Source: a virus
Length of the DNA: 64,000 nucleotides
IMG/VR virus record: IMGVR_UViG_3300020411_000935
Coordinates: 1-64,000 of that record
Direction: 5' to 3' (one strand)
In this document: in pieces, positions 18,053 through 24,404 of the stretch
Numbering within the stretch: the first letter of the stretch is position 1
How the letters are laid out: each line of letters begins with the position of its first letter
Made by a program: the position numbers and the translations under genes
Notes under the pieces: model-generated
Databases searched by the model: none
What the model saw: only the letters and a program-made list of their open reading frames with translations
What the model was told of the DNA's origin: nothing

Positions 18053-18421
18053 ATGAACATTAAATCAATCTTAGCAGTCGCTGCTGTAACTGCTTTCTCT
18101 TCTCCTGTATTAGCAGGACCTTACGTTGGTGTAGACACCAAGTCAAAATTCACTGGTAACAACTACAGTGCAACAGAATTCACTGGTAAGATCGGTTATG
18201 CTGGTGCTTTAGGCGAAGGTGGTACTAAGTACTTCGTAGAAGGTGGTCCTATTATAACTGTTGCTGACGGTGGTACAGAAACAACTGAATTAAGAATCAA
18301 CTCTGGTTTAGCATTTGCTCTAACAGACTCAGTTGGTGCTAAAATCGGTGGTAAGTTCACATCTAACGATGGTGGAGACAACAAGTACGAATTCCTAACT
18401 GGAATCAAGTACAGTTTCTAA
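18053..18421 (+). CDS. Small secreted beta-barrel/porin-like protein
   Basis: The product is 122 aa from ATG 18053; an upstream in-frame start at 17990 would run through the RNA hairpin and is rejected. The N-terminus MNIKSILAVAAVTAFSSPVLA is a signal peptide with an A-x-A-type end. The rest alternates polar and hydrophobic residues in Gly/Thr-rich strands and ends in YEFLTGIKYSF, with a C-terminal Phe typical of outer-membrane barrels. It is probably exported by the host into the outer membrane. It is monocistronic, bounded by a hairpin upstream and a strong terminator downstream. Family identity unknown. Confidence 0.75.
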   Translation: MNIKSILAVAAVTAFSSPVLAGPYVGVDTKSKFTGNNYSATEFTGKIGYAGALGEGGTKYFVEGGPIITVADGGTETTELRINSGLAFALTDSVGAKIGGKFTSNDGGDNKYEFLTGIKYSF

Positions 18422-18441
18422 GAAACAACTTACATAATACA

Positions 18442-18466
18442 AGGGGTGCTTGACACCCCTTTTTTT
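18442..18466 (+). terminator. Rho-independent terminator after the barrel gene
   Basis: A 7-bp stem AGGGGTG/CACCCCT with loop CTTGA, then seven T. The loop and 3' arm contain TTGACA, the -35 of the following promoter. Confidence 0.92.
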
Positions 18467-18478
18467 ATGCTATATAAT
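18450..18478 (+). promoter_or_regulatory. Consensus promoter embedded in the terminator
   Basis: TTGACA (18450-18455), a 17-nt spacer made of the hairpin 3' arm and T-tract, and TATAAT (18473-18478): a perfect sigma-70 arrangement 21 nt before the ATG at 18499. It ends one transcript and starts the next within 37 bp. Confidence 0.85.
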
Positions 18479-18498
18479 AGATGAACCTAGGTTAGATT

Positions 18499-19161
18499 AT
18501 GGATCAAGAAGAGGCGATGTTTGGTGCCGAACCCAAACCTAAGAAGAAACCATCTAATGATGGTAAGTATAAGTGGATATCAATTGGTGTGGTAGGCAGT
18601 CTATTCGCTGTGTCACATCTTGGTATGATAGGACATATTGTAAGTAGAAAAGATACACCGAAGTTACCTAACTTGAATATACCTGTAGGACCATACACTT
18701 CATATAAGGCAAGTGTATCAGAGGATGGTTACGCTATAACATATAAAGCAAACGATCCTAAGACAATGCACATCACTACAAGTATAAAAGAGAAAGCAGG
18801 TTTCTTAGGGTTAGCAAACAACACCAAAGAAGTTACTGAAGAGTATGTCATGGATGGCATAACCAATCAGGGAGGACCTGTATCTAATCATAGATCATGG
18901 CAAGATCCTGCAACTCTAGGGAGTCAAACGAACACACAGGGAGATGCGGTTGCTAGATCAGAAGCATGTATCAAAGCAATCGGAAGTGCAGAAGGAACAG
19001 GAAGACTCGTGGGTACCTCGGTTGGTGCTTCTGCTGCTCCTGCTCTGTCTAACATCCCCTTTATTGGTTGGGTCGCTGCTGGTTGGGTGGCAATGTTTAG
19101 TGGCAATCAGGGTGCTGACATAGGTGGCAGCATGGCAGAAGGTCTAAACGAAAACTGCTAA
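18499..19161 (+). CDS. Single-pass membrane protein of unknown function
   Basis: A 220-aa protein. The Lys/Pro-rich cytoplasmic N-terminus (residues 1-24) is followed by a membrane segment WISIGVVGSLFAVSHLGMIG and then an extracytoplasmic region. A second hydrophobic, glycine/alanine-rich stretch occurs near the C-terminus (LSNIPFIGWVAAGWVAMFSG), resembling a glycine-zipper segment. No catalytic motif seen. It is driven by the promoter at 18450 and its stop overlaps the next small ORF (TAATG). Confidence 0.75.
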   Translation: MDQEEAMFGAEPKPKKKPSNDGKYKWISIGVVGSLFAVSHLGMIGHIVSRKDTPKLPNLNIPVGPYTSYKASVSEDGYAITYKANDPKTMHITTSIKEKAGFLGLANNTKEVTEEYVMDGITNQGGPVSNHRSWQDPATLGSQTNTQGDAVARSEACIKAIGSAEGTGRLVGTSVGASAAPALSNIPFIGWVAAGWVAMFSGNQGADIGGSMAEGLNENC

Positions 19162-19250
19162 TGTGGGAAGGTATACTTATTATTGCAGTCGGGTCTGTTG
19201 TCTTCATTCTTGTTGACATATGGATCAGGGAGAAATTCGGAAAGAAATAG
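19161..19250 (+). CDS. 29-residue membrane peptide
   Basis: The ORF is MWEGILIIAVGSVVFILVDI followed by a short basic tail. It is essentially one transmembrane helix. It begins by TAATG overlap with the preceding membrane protein, which is the main evidence that it is translated. Function unknown. Confidence 0.5.
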   Translation: MWEGILIIAVGSVVFILVDIWIREKFGKK

Positions 19251-19259
19251 CATAAATAG
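19251..19259 (+). promoter_or_regulatory. Late promoter box
   Basis: CATAAATAG directly after the 29-residue ORF, continuing into TAACAG as at 8082. It lies about 20 nt before the ATG at 19280. Confidence 0.6.
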
Positions 19260-19279
19260 TAACAGTTCTTTACAATTGA

Positions 19280-19408
19280 ATGTCAGAAGTTCAGCACATG
19301 TTGATCAAGGTGATAATGTTGATATTTGTCACCACTGTTCCTACAGCGTTAGTGCTGTCAATCTTTTTGCGGGTTTGGGGTAGAAATATAAGCAAGGATG
19401 ATGCGTGA
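19280..19408 (+). CDS. 42-residue membrane peptide
   Basis: Starts MSEVQHMLIKVIMLIFVTTV and continues hydrophobic to about residue 30, then a basic/acidic tail ending KDDA. Single-helix topology. A late box lies just upstream and a 7-bp hairpin begins at its stop. I prefer this frame to the overlapping 19183-19383 frame, which has no start signal and lower hydrophobic organisation. Confidence 0.5.
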   Translation: MSEVQHMLIKVIMLIFVTTVPTALVLSIFLRVWGRNISKDDA

Positions 19409-19426
19409 CATAAGTGTGTCTTATGT
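19408..19426 (+). other. 7-bp AT-rich hairpin before the hli promoter
   Basis: ACATAAG/CTTATGT with loop TGTGT. There is no T-run, so it is at best a weak terminator. It ends 8 nt before the -35 of the hli promoter. Confidence 0.4.
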
Positions 19427-19434
19427 AAAGTTTC

Positions 19435-19463
19435 TTGACAAAATTTTATTTTTTATATATAAT
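19435..19463 (+). promoter_or_regulatory. Consensus promoter for the hli cluster
   Basis: TTGACA (19435-19440), a 17-nt T-rich spacer and TATAAT (19458-19463), 26 nt before the first hli ATG. The perfect hexamers and spacing suggest strong early expression of the hli genes. Confidence 0.88.
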
Positions 19464-19489
19464 TATGTAACAAAAGTTCACAATTACTA

Positions 19490-19687
19490 ATGACTGTAAC
19501 TACTGAATCAGGCGGACGTCAAAATGCGTTTCCAACTGAAACAAAACCCTACGTTGATGAAAGCGTAGTATATGAAGGGTATCCTCAAAATGCTGAGAAA
19601 GTAAATGGTCGTTGGGCAATGGTTGGTTTCATTGCACTGATTGGTGCTTATGTTACAACAGGACAAATCATTCCTGGTATCTTCTAA
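19490..19687 (+). CDS. hli: High-light-inducible protein 1
   Basis: A 65-aa single-helix chlorophyll-binding protein of the LHC superfamily. The motif AEKVNGRWAMVGF (E-x-x-N-x-R chlorophyll/ion-pair signature) starts near residue 35, and the helix ends TTGQIIPGIF. Hli proteins dissipate excess light energy and protect photosystem II, sustaining host photosynthesis during infection. The N-terminal 30 residues are a polar extension. First of four hli genes; the stop overlaps the next start. Confidence 0.95.
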   Translation: MTVTTESGGRQNAFPTETKPYVDESVVYEGYPQNAEKVNGRWAMVGFIALIGAYVTTGQIIPGIF

Positions 19688-19812
19688 TGGATTTTTCACA
19701 TTCCTACTGGAGATATGCTGAGAAAGTCAATGGACGTCTCGCCATGCTCGGTCTAGTGATCGGCACTATCAACTATGGTCTATTCGGATGGATAGCACCA
19801 GGTTTATTCTAA
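19687..19812 (+). CDS. hli: High-light-inducible protein 2
   Basis: 41 aa, starting at ATG 19687 by TAATG overlap with hli 1. AEKVNGRLAMLGLVIGTINY carries the intact E-x-x-N-x-R motif, and the protein ends GWIAPGLF. Short Hli proteins of this size act as membrane homo- or heterodimers. Confidence 0.9.
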   Translation: MDFSHSYWRYAEKVNGRLAMLGLVIGTINYGLFGWIAPGLF

Positions 19813-19837
19813 GCAAACAATTACAAGGTACAAACAA

Positions 19838-19945
19838 ATGACACCAGAAGCAGAAAAGTTTAACGGTTGGATGGCAATGATTGGATTCGTTGCAGCAGTT
19901 GGAGCATACGCAACAACAGGTAACATCATTCCAGGTATATTCTAA
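19838..19945 (+). CDS. hli: High-light-inducible protein 3, Arg-less variant
   Basis: 35 aa: MTPEAEKFNGWMAMIGFVAA and then a helix ending GNIIPGIF. The motif reads E-K-F-N-G-W-M-A-M, so the Arg that normally pairs with Glu across the dimer is replaced by Trp, while Glu and Asn remain. Its C-terminus matches that of hli 1, pointing to duplication. The stop overlaps the next start (TAATG). Confidence 0.85.
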   Translation: MTPEAEKFNGWMAMIGFVAAVGAYATTGNIIPGIF

Positions 19946-20073
19946 TGAAAGACAATATCGAACCACAAAAGAAAATTGCAGAAAGATGGAACGGTAGACT
20001 TGCTATGTTAGGTTTGATTGCAGCAGCAACTTCAGACTTATTGACAGGTCACATGTTCTTCGGTCAGTTCTAA
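19945..20073 (+). CDS. hli: High-light-inducible protein 4
   Basis: 42 aa with IAERWNGRLAMLGLIAAATS, an intact E-x-x-N-x-R motif, then a divergent C-terminus GHMFFGQF. It starts inside the stop of hli 3, and the next ORF begins immediately after its stop. All four hli genes appear to be one transcript. Confidence 0.9.
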   Translation: MKDNIEPQKKIAERWNGRLAMLGLIAAATSDLLTGHMFFGQF

Positions 20074-20247
20074 ATGACAGATCTCTCTGTAGTAAATGAT
20101 ATATCACCCTTTCAAGCAATACTATGGTGCTTCTATCCCATAGGAGCACTTGTATTTCTTGAACTATTCATCCGTGCCATCAATGATGACGACGATGATG
20201 ATTTTGATGGTGGTAAAGCAGTCCCAGTTTATCAAGGAGCAACCTAA
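20074..20247 (+). CDS. 57-residue membrane protein with acidic tail
   Basis: One predicted membrane helix (FQAILWCFYPIGALVFLELF) followed by a run of six aspartates and a polar tail. It is directly downstream of hli 4 without a gap, and its stop overlaps the next ORF, so it belongs to the hli transcript. Not a recognised photosystem subunit. Confidence 0.6.
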   Translation: MTDLSVVNDISPFQAILWCFYPIGALVFLELFIRAINDDDDDDFDGGKAVPVYQGAT

Positions 20248-20321
20248 TGCAACACTTACTATTCACAACATTAGTAACAGCATACATCATATCAGGTGTA
20301 GGCAACATCGCTTTCGCATGA
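20247..20321 (+). CDS. 24-residue hydrophobic peptide
   Basis: MQHLLFTTLVTAYIISGVGN ending IAFA. It has the look of a single membrane helix or a bare signal peptide. TAATG at its start and ATGA at its end link it to both neighbours. Very short, so translation is uncertain. Confidence 0.4.
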   Translation: MQHLLFTTLVTAYIISGVGNIAFA

Positions 20322-20413
20322 AGAAAGTATTTTACAATCCATACTATCCATTGATAGAATTCGGATTCTTTGTTATTGTAGGCACAGTAGCAGGATTCGC
20401 AGGAGTAGTATGA
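20318..20413 (+). CDS. 31-residue membrane peptide
   Basis: MKKVFYNPYYPLIEFGFFVI followed by a Gly/Val-rich helix. Overlaps the preceding and following ORFs by ATGA junctions. Size and topology are like those of small photosystem or cytochrome b6f subunits, but I cannot match it to any. Confidence 0.45.
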   Translation: MKKVFYNPYYPLIEFGFFVIVGTVAGFAGVV

Positions 20414-20730
20414 AAGGTTACACACCACTAAAACAAGTTCCCAGAATATTTTGTTGGGCAGTCGTCTTTGCAATATTGTTTGGTATAACTACCACAGCAT
20501 ATGCAGACGTACCAGTATTATATGTTCAAGTTCCTCAGTGGACTGACGATTGGGCGGTGTGTGCAGTAGACATACCTGACGCAAAATGTCATTGGTATGT
20601 ACAACAGGCAGACAACACATTTGGTGAAGGTTTCGATTGGGAAACTGCTCCATGGTTTGATGCCAACGGTTTATACGATGTCCCCGCAATGCAAGCATCG
20701 ACAGCAGTGGAGAAGTTGCAAGATAGATAG
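20410..20730 (+). CDS. Secreted protein of unknown function
   Basis: A 106-aa protein with a signal peptide: KQVPRIFCWAVVFAILFG then TTTAYA|DVP. The mature part is Trp- and Asp-rich with two Cys (VCAVDIPDAKCHWYV) that could form a disulfide. It would be exported to the periplasm or thylakoid lumen. Last gene of the hli transcript; an extended -10 element follows. Confidence 0.7.
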   Translation: MKGYTPLKQVPRIFCWAVVFAILFGITTTAYADVPVLYVQVPQWTDDWAVCAVDIPDAKCHWYVQQADNTFGEGFDWETAPWFDANGLYDVPAMQASTAVEKLQDR

Positions 20731-20732
20731 TA

Positions 20733-20741
20733 TGCTATCAT
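20733..20741 (+). promoter_or_regulatory. Extended -10 promoter candidate
   Basis: TGCTATCAT, matching TGN plus a -10 hexamer with one mismatch, 7 nt before the ATG at 20748. Such closeness would give a nearly leaderless transcript, so confidence is low. Confidence 0.3.
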
Positions 20742-20747
20742 GGCAAC

Positions 20748-21329
20748 ATGGAAAAGATAGAGATCGGTAATAACTTCCACAACTTCTTAGAGGTTGTAGA
20801 AAAAAGATTTATAAAAAATGAAAGATGGGATAGGTCGTATGATTATCATGCGGATCCCATCTTTTTTACTAGCATCACATTCTTAAAAATGTTGCTAGAA
20901 AATAATCAAAGACTTGACTTGCCAAGTAAGTATCTGGTATTCAATGATCAGGAGGATGTGACACCAAGAAAGAAGTTTGATCACGACCTACTGAAAAGAA
21001 AATTTCCTAAGTGTATTGACACACCTGTTGTAGGATACTATCCTCCTACAGGATTTGTAGGTTGGCATACTAACTACAAGGTGCCAGGTCATATAATATT
21101 GTTCAATTGGTCAGAAGATGGAGAAGGGTTCTTCAGATTTGCCAAAGGAAATAAAATGGATACTATAAAGGATGGTAAGGGTTGGAGTTGTAAGGTGGGA
21201 TACTTCGGAGAGAATGTAGAAGATCAACTCTGGCACTGTGCTAGGACAGAGTGTCGTAGGTTTTCTTTTTCGTATCGGTTTGCAAACAAACAAGATTGGC
21301 AGGATGCAGTTGACTTGATACTGGGTTAG
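20748..21329 (+). CDS. Possible 2OG-Fe(II) oxygenase-fold protein, HxN variant
   Basis: 193 aa. The stretch VGYYPPTGFVGWHTN, then HIILFNWSEDGEGFFRF and finally LWHCARTECRRFSFSYRF has the order of a double-stranded beta-helix oxygenase (HxD, strand, distal H, then R for 2-oxoglutarate). Here the first motif is HTN rather than HxD, so metal binding may be altered or lost. Assignment is by pattern only. It lies just before the sliding clamp gene. Confidence 0.6.
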   Translation: MEKIEIGNNFHNFLEVVEKRFIKNERWDRSYDYHADPIFFTSITFLKMLLENNQRLDLPSKYLVFNDQEDVTPRKKFDHDLLKRKFPKCIDTPVVGYYPPTGFVGWHTNYKVPGHIILFNWSEDGEGFFRFAKGNKMDTIKDGKGWSCKVGYFGENVEDQLWHCARTECRRFSFSYRFANKQDWQDAVDLILG

Positions 21330-21338
21330 TGTTATTGT
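21310..21338 (+). promoter_or_regulatory. Promoter candidate for gp45
   Basis: TTGACT (21310-21315), a 17-nt spacer and TATTGT (21333-21338), 20 nt before the gp45 ATG. Each box has one or two mismatches to consensus. Confidence 0.4.
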
Positions 21339-21358
21339 ATAGATGTTAGACATTTATC

Positions 21359-22051
21359 ATGAAACTCAGGGAACCTATGAGACTATCTGAAAAGACAACT
21401 AAAATTCTTCAGAACTTCACGTCTATCAATCAGTCATTGCATTTCAAAGAAGGAAATACATTGAGAACTATGTCAGTCATGAAAAATGTTCTGGCAGAGG
21501 CAGAGATTGAAGAGTACATACCACGTGAATTTGCAATCTATGATTTGCCACAGTTCTTGAACACATTGTCATTGACTGCTACACCATCTATTGATGTGTC
21601 TAGTAACCAGTCACATGCAACAATCAAAGGAACAACAAATCATCAGACAAAATTCTTCTTCTGCGATCCTAGTGTCATTGTGGCACCACCAGAAAAGAAG
21701 ATGGAACTTCCTAGTATAGATGTGGAGTTCAATTTGTCAGAGCAAGACCTAAAGAGTTTGCTCAAAGCATCATCTATCATGCAACTACCAGACCTATCTG
21801 TTGTAGGTAATGGTAATAGTGTAGAAGTGATAGTATCTGATCGTAAGAATGATACATCAAATGTTTATAGTCTTACTGTAGGAAAAACTGAACACACATT
21901 CTCATTCAACTTCAAGATAGAGAATATCAAAACACTTATTGGTGGATATACTGTTCAGATTTCTAAGAAGAATCTTGCTAAGTTCTACAGTAGTTCATAT
22001 AAACTTACATACTTTATTGCATTAGAACCTGATTCTAAATTCGATGAATAA
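21359..22051 (+). CDS. gp45: Sliding clamp gp45
   Basis: Trimeric DNA clamp, 230 aa (T4: 228), giving processivity to gp43 and activating late transcription with gp55. The family start MRLSEKTTKILQNFTSINQS is at residues 7-26; an in-frame ATG at 21377 gives exactly that shorter T4-like N-terminus and is an alternative start. The C-terminal strand YFIALEPDSKFDE fits the clamp family. Confidence 0.94.
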   Translation: MKLREPMRLSEKTTKILQNFTSINQSLHFKEGNTLRTMSVMKNVLAEAEIEEYIPREFAIYDLPQFLNTLSLTATPSIDVSSNQSHATIKGTTNHQTKFFFCDPSVIVAPPEKKMELPSIDVEFNLSEQDLKSLLKASSIMQLPDLSVVGNGNSVEVIVSDRKNDTSNVYSLTVGKTEHTFSFNFKIENIKTLIGGYTVQISKKNLAKFYSSSYKLTYFIALEPDSKFDE

Positions 22052-22124
22052 TTACGGACTAGAGATAGCGTTCTGGGTTATACTAGGACTCTATCTCGTA
22101 TATCTCTGGGAGGAGAAAAAGTGA
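22044..22124 (+). CDS. 26-residue membrane peptide
   Basis: MNNYGLEIAFWVILGLYLVY followed by LWEEKK: a single helix with a charged tail. It starts inside the last codons of gp45 and ends overlapping a GTG start. Function unknown. Confidence 0.45.
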   Translation: MNNYGLEIAFWVILGLYLVYLWEEKK

Positions 22125-22258
22125 ATAGTGAAGGTAACGAAGACAAGGGTACACCTAGAGTAAACAAAGACGCTGTCAAAAAGTTAGTCAAACAATACAA
22201 GAAAATCAAGAAGTACCACAAGTCAAACATCTTTCAAATCAGACAACTAGATGACTAA
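22121..22258 (+). CDS. 45-residue basic peptide before gp44
   Basis: GTG start overlapping the preceding stop (GTGA), with GGAGGAG about 8 nt upstream as a good ribosome site. The product is lysine-rich (AVKKLVKQYKKIKKYHKS) and ends by overlapping gp44 by 8 nt. The strong ribosome site and coupling support translation. Confidence 0.5.
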   Translation: MNSEGNEDKGTPRVNKDAVKKLVKQYKKIKKYHKSNIFQIRQLDD

Positions 22259-23195
22259 TGAATTTCTATGGGTCGAGAAGTATCGTCCCAAGACAATCGA
22301 AGAGTGTATTTTACCAGACTCAACAAAGAAAACCTTTGCTGAGTTTGTACAGTCTGGTGAATTACCTAACTTATTACTTGCAGGTCCACCAGGTGTAGGT
22401 AAAACTACAGTTGCAAAGGCATTATGTAATGAGTTAGGTGTTGATTATTATGTAATCAATGGTTCTGACGAAGGAAGATTTCTAGATACTGTAAGAAACC
22501 AAGCAAAGAGTTTTGCTTCTACTGTCTCGTTGACGAGCAGTGGCAACCATAAAGTAATCATAATAGATGAAGCAGACAACACGACCCACGATGTACAACT
22601 CCTCCTTAGGGCAAATATTGAAGCGTTTTATAACAACTGTCGTTTCATCTTCACCTGTAATTACAAGAACAAAATTATTGAACCTCTCCACAGCAGATGC
22701 TCGGTGGTCGAGTTCGGAATTAGAGGGAAAGAAAGACAAGAACTAGCAGCAAAATTCTTCAAAAGATTACAGACAATACTGGCAGAAGAAAAAGTAAAGG
22801 CAGAACCTAAAGTTTTAGTAGGACTCATCAACAAACATTTTCCTGACTGGAGAAGAGTTCTAAACGAATGCCAGAGATATTCTACAAGTGGTGAGATTGG
22901 TAGTGAAGTTCTTACCGCACTATCTCCAACGAATACAAGTGAGTTGATAGGTTTTCTATCTAAGAAAGAGTTTCAAAATGTAAGGAAATGGGTAGTACAA
23001 AATCTTGACAATGATCCCAACTCTATACTAAGATCAGTATACGATTCAATATACGAAAACTTGAAACCGTCCTCTATTCCAGAAGCGGTTCTCATCATTG
23101 CAAAGTATCAATACCAATCAGCATTTGCTGCTGATCAGGAAATCAACATGCTTGCAGCAATGACTGAACTCATGGTGCAATGTGAGTTCAAATAA
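22251..23195 (+). CDS. gp44: Clamp loader large subunit gp44
   Basis: AAA+ ATPase that opens and loads gp45 with gp62; 314 aa (T4: 319). Starts EFLWVEKYRPKTIEE, with Walker A LLAGPPGVGKTT at about residues 42-53, Walker B VIIIDEAD at about 102-109 and the SRC arginine-finger motif LHSRCSVVEF near 147. The C-terminal collar region completes the protein. Confidence 0.97.
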   Translation: MTNEFLWVEKYRPKTIEECILPDSTKKTFAEFVQSGELPNLLLAGPPGVGKTTVAKALCNELGVDYYVINGSDEGRFLDTVRNQAKSFASTVSLTSSGNHKVIIIDEADNTTHDVQLLLRANIEAFYNNCRFIFTCNYKNKIIEPLHSRCSVVEFGIRGKERQELAAKFFKRLQTILAEEKVKAEPKVLVGLINKHFPDWRRVLNECQRYSTSGEIGSEVLTALSPTNTSELIGFLSKKEFQNVRKWVVQNLDNDPNSILRSVYDSIYENLKPSSIPEAVLIIAKYQYQSAFAADQEINMLAAMTELMVQCEFK

Positions 23196-23224
23196 TGTAT
23201 AATTAGTATGTACGAAGTTTTATT

Positions 23225-23497
23225 ATGGACGTGACTCCCCAACAACCAGTCGGAATTATCCAAGAGATACCTGTTTGTCTCCCAGAACCACCACCAGAAG
23301 GTAGAACAATGATTCAGCATGTTGGAGTTGCTGGCATTGTTATCTTCCTAGTATCAGCAATCGTTGCATCATTCTGGTTGATTGGTAAAGGATTGACTAA
23401 AGAACAACTAGCAGATCTAAAGAAAAAAGAAGAGGCACCAAAGCGAAAAACTAGAAAGAGAACAAGTGCCAAAAGTAAAAATACTAAGTCAGAGTAG
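23225..23497 (+). CDS. Single-pass membrane protein with basic tail
   Basis: A 90-aa protein: Pro-rich N-terminus (PVCLPEPPPEGRT), one membrane helix (GVAGIVIFLVSAIVASFWLIG) and a strongly basic C-terminus (KRKTRKRTSAKSKNTK). The basic tail would be cytoplasmic. It is directly followed by the epimerase gene. Function unknown. Confidence 0.7.
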   Translation: MDVTPQQPVGIIQEIPVCLPEPPPEGRTMIQHVGVAGIVIFLVSAIVASFWLIGKGLTKEQLADLKKKEEAPKRKTRKRTSAKSKNTKSE

Positions 23498-23498
23498 T

Positions 23499-24404
23499 AT
23501 GAAGTGTTTAGTTACAGGCGGTGCGGGATTCATAGGATCTCACATCGTCGAAAGACTACTGGAAGATGGTAGTGAAGTTGTCGTTGTGGACAATGAATCA
23601 GCAGTTAGTAATGATGAATTCCACTGGTATGCATCAGCAAGTAATCATAAGGTAGACATAAGAGATTATGATAAGATAAGACCATTGTTTGATGGTGTAG
23701 ATTGTGTTTTTCATTTAGCAGCATTCAGTAGAATACAAATTGCTATGAAAAATCCAGATGCTTGTATAGATGTCAATTACGTTGGCACTAACAATCTTCT
23801 GAAATGTGCTGTGGAAGCAGGAGTAAAAAGATTTGTAAACTCTTCCACATCATCCTCATATGGTTTAGCAAACACACCTCCTCTAAGAGAGGACATGCCT
23901 ACAGATTGTCTAAACCCATACTCAGCATCTAAAGTTGGAGCAGAAATTTTATGTCAGATGTATTCAAAATTGCACGGACTCTCAACCGTGACCTTGAGGT
24001 ACTTCAATGTTTACGGTCCTCGTCAACCACTAAAGGGAACATATGCTCCCGTGATTGGTTTGTTCGAGGAGCAAAAGAAAGCAAGAAAACCATGCACCAT
24101 AGTTGGTGATGGTGAGCAGAGAAGAGATTTCACACACGTGTCAGATGTAGTAGAAGCAAATATGTGTGCAATGCAAACAAGTTGTGATGGAGTATTTAAT
24201 ATTGGTACTGGTAAAAATCATTCTGTAAATGATATTGCAAAATTAGTCAATAACCCTTATAATACAATACAAATACCATCAAGACCTGGTGAAGCAAGAG
24301 TTACTCTTGCAGACAATACAAAGGCAAAAACATTATTGGGTTGGGAACCTAAGAAAGAACTTCATGAATACTTTGAAAACTCCTCTAAGATATCCTGGCG
24401 GTAA
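23499..24404 (+). CDS. NAD-dependent nucleotide-sugar epimerase/dehydratase
   Basis: Extended short-chain dehydrogenase, 301 aa from ATG 23499. The Rossmann motif GGAGFIGSH is at residues 7-15, and the catalytic Ser region SSTSSSYG and YSASK (Y-x3-K) are present. The substrate is probably a UDP- or GDP-sugar, by similarity to GalE/WbpP-type enzymes. It probably makes an activated sugar for DNA, virion or host-surface glycosylation. The gene extends 41 nt past the Dam start, so the last residues are encoded in a second frame. Confidence 0.9.
   Translation: MKCLVTGGAGFIGSHIVERLLEDGSEVVVVDNESAVSNDEFHWYASASNHKVDIRDYDKIRPLFDGVDCVFHLAAFSRIQIAMKNPDACIDVNYVGTNNLLKCAVEAGVKRFVNSSTSSSYGLANTPPLREDMPTDCLNPYSASKVGAEILCQMYSKLHGLSTVTLRYFNVYGPRQPLKGTYAPVIGLFEEQKKARKPCTIVGDGEQRRDFTHVSDVVEANMCAMQTSCDGVFNIGTGKNHSVNDIAKLVNNPYNTIQIPSRPGEARVTLADNTKAKTLLGWEPKKELHEYFENSSKISWR

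Noticed and set aside
19183-19383. 66-residue + strand frame
   Set aside because: The overlapping 19280-19408 frame has a late box, ATG and membrane-helix organisation; this one spans the promoter and lacks any start signal.
19612-19812. Extended 66-residue version of Hli 2
   Set aside because: The N-terminal part is out-of-frame Hli 1 sequence; the ATG at 19687 gives a normal short Hli with TAATG coupling.
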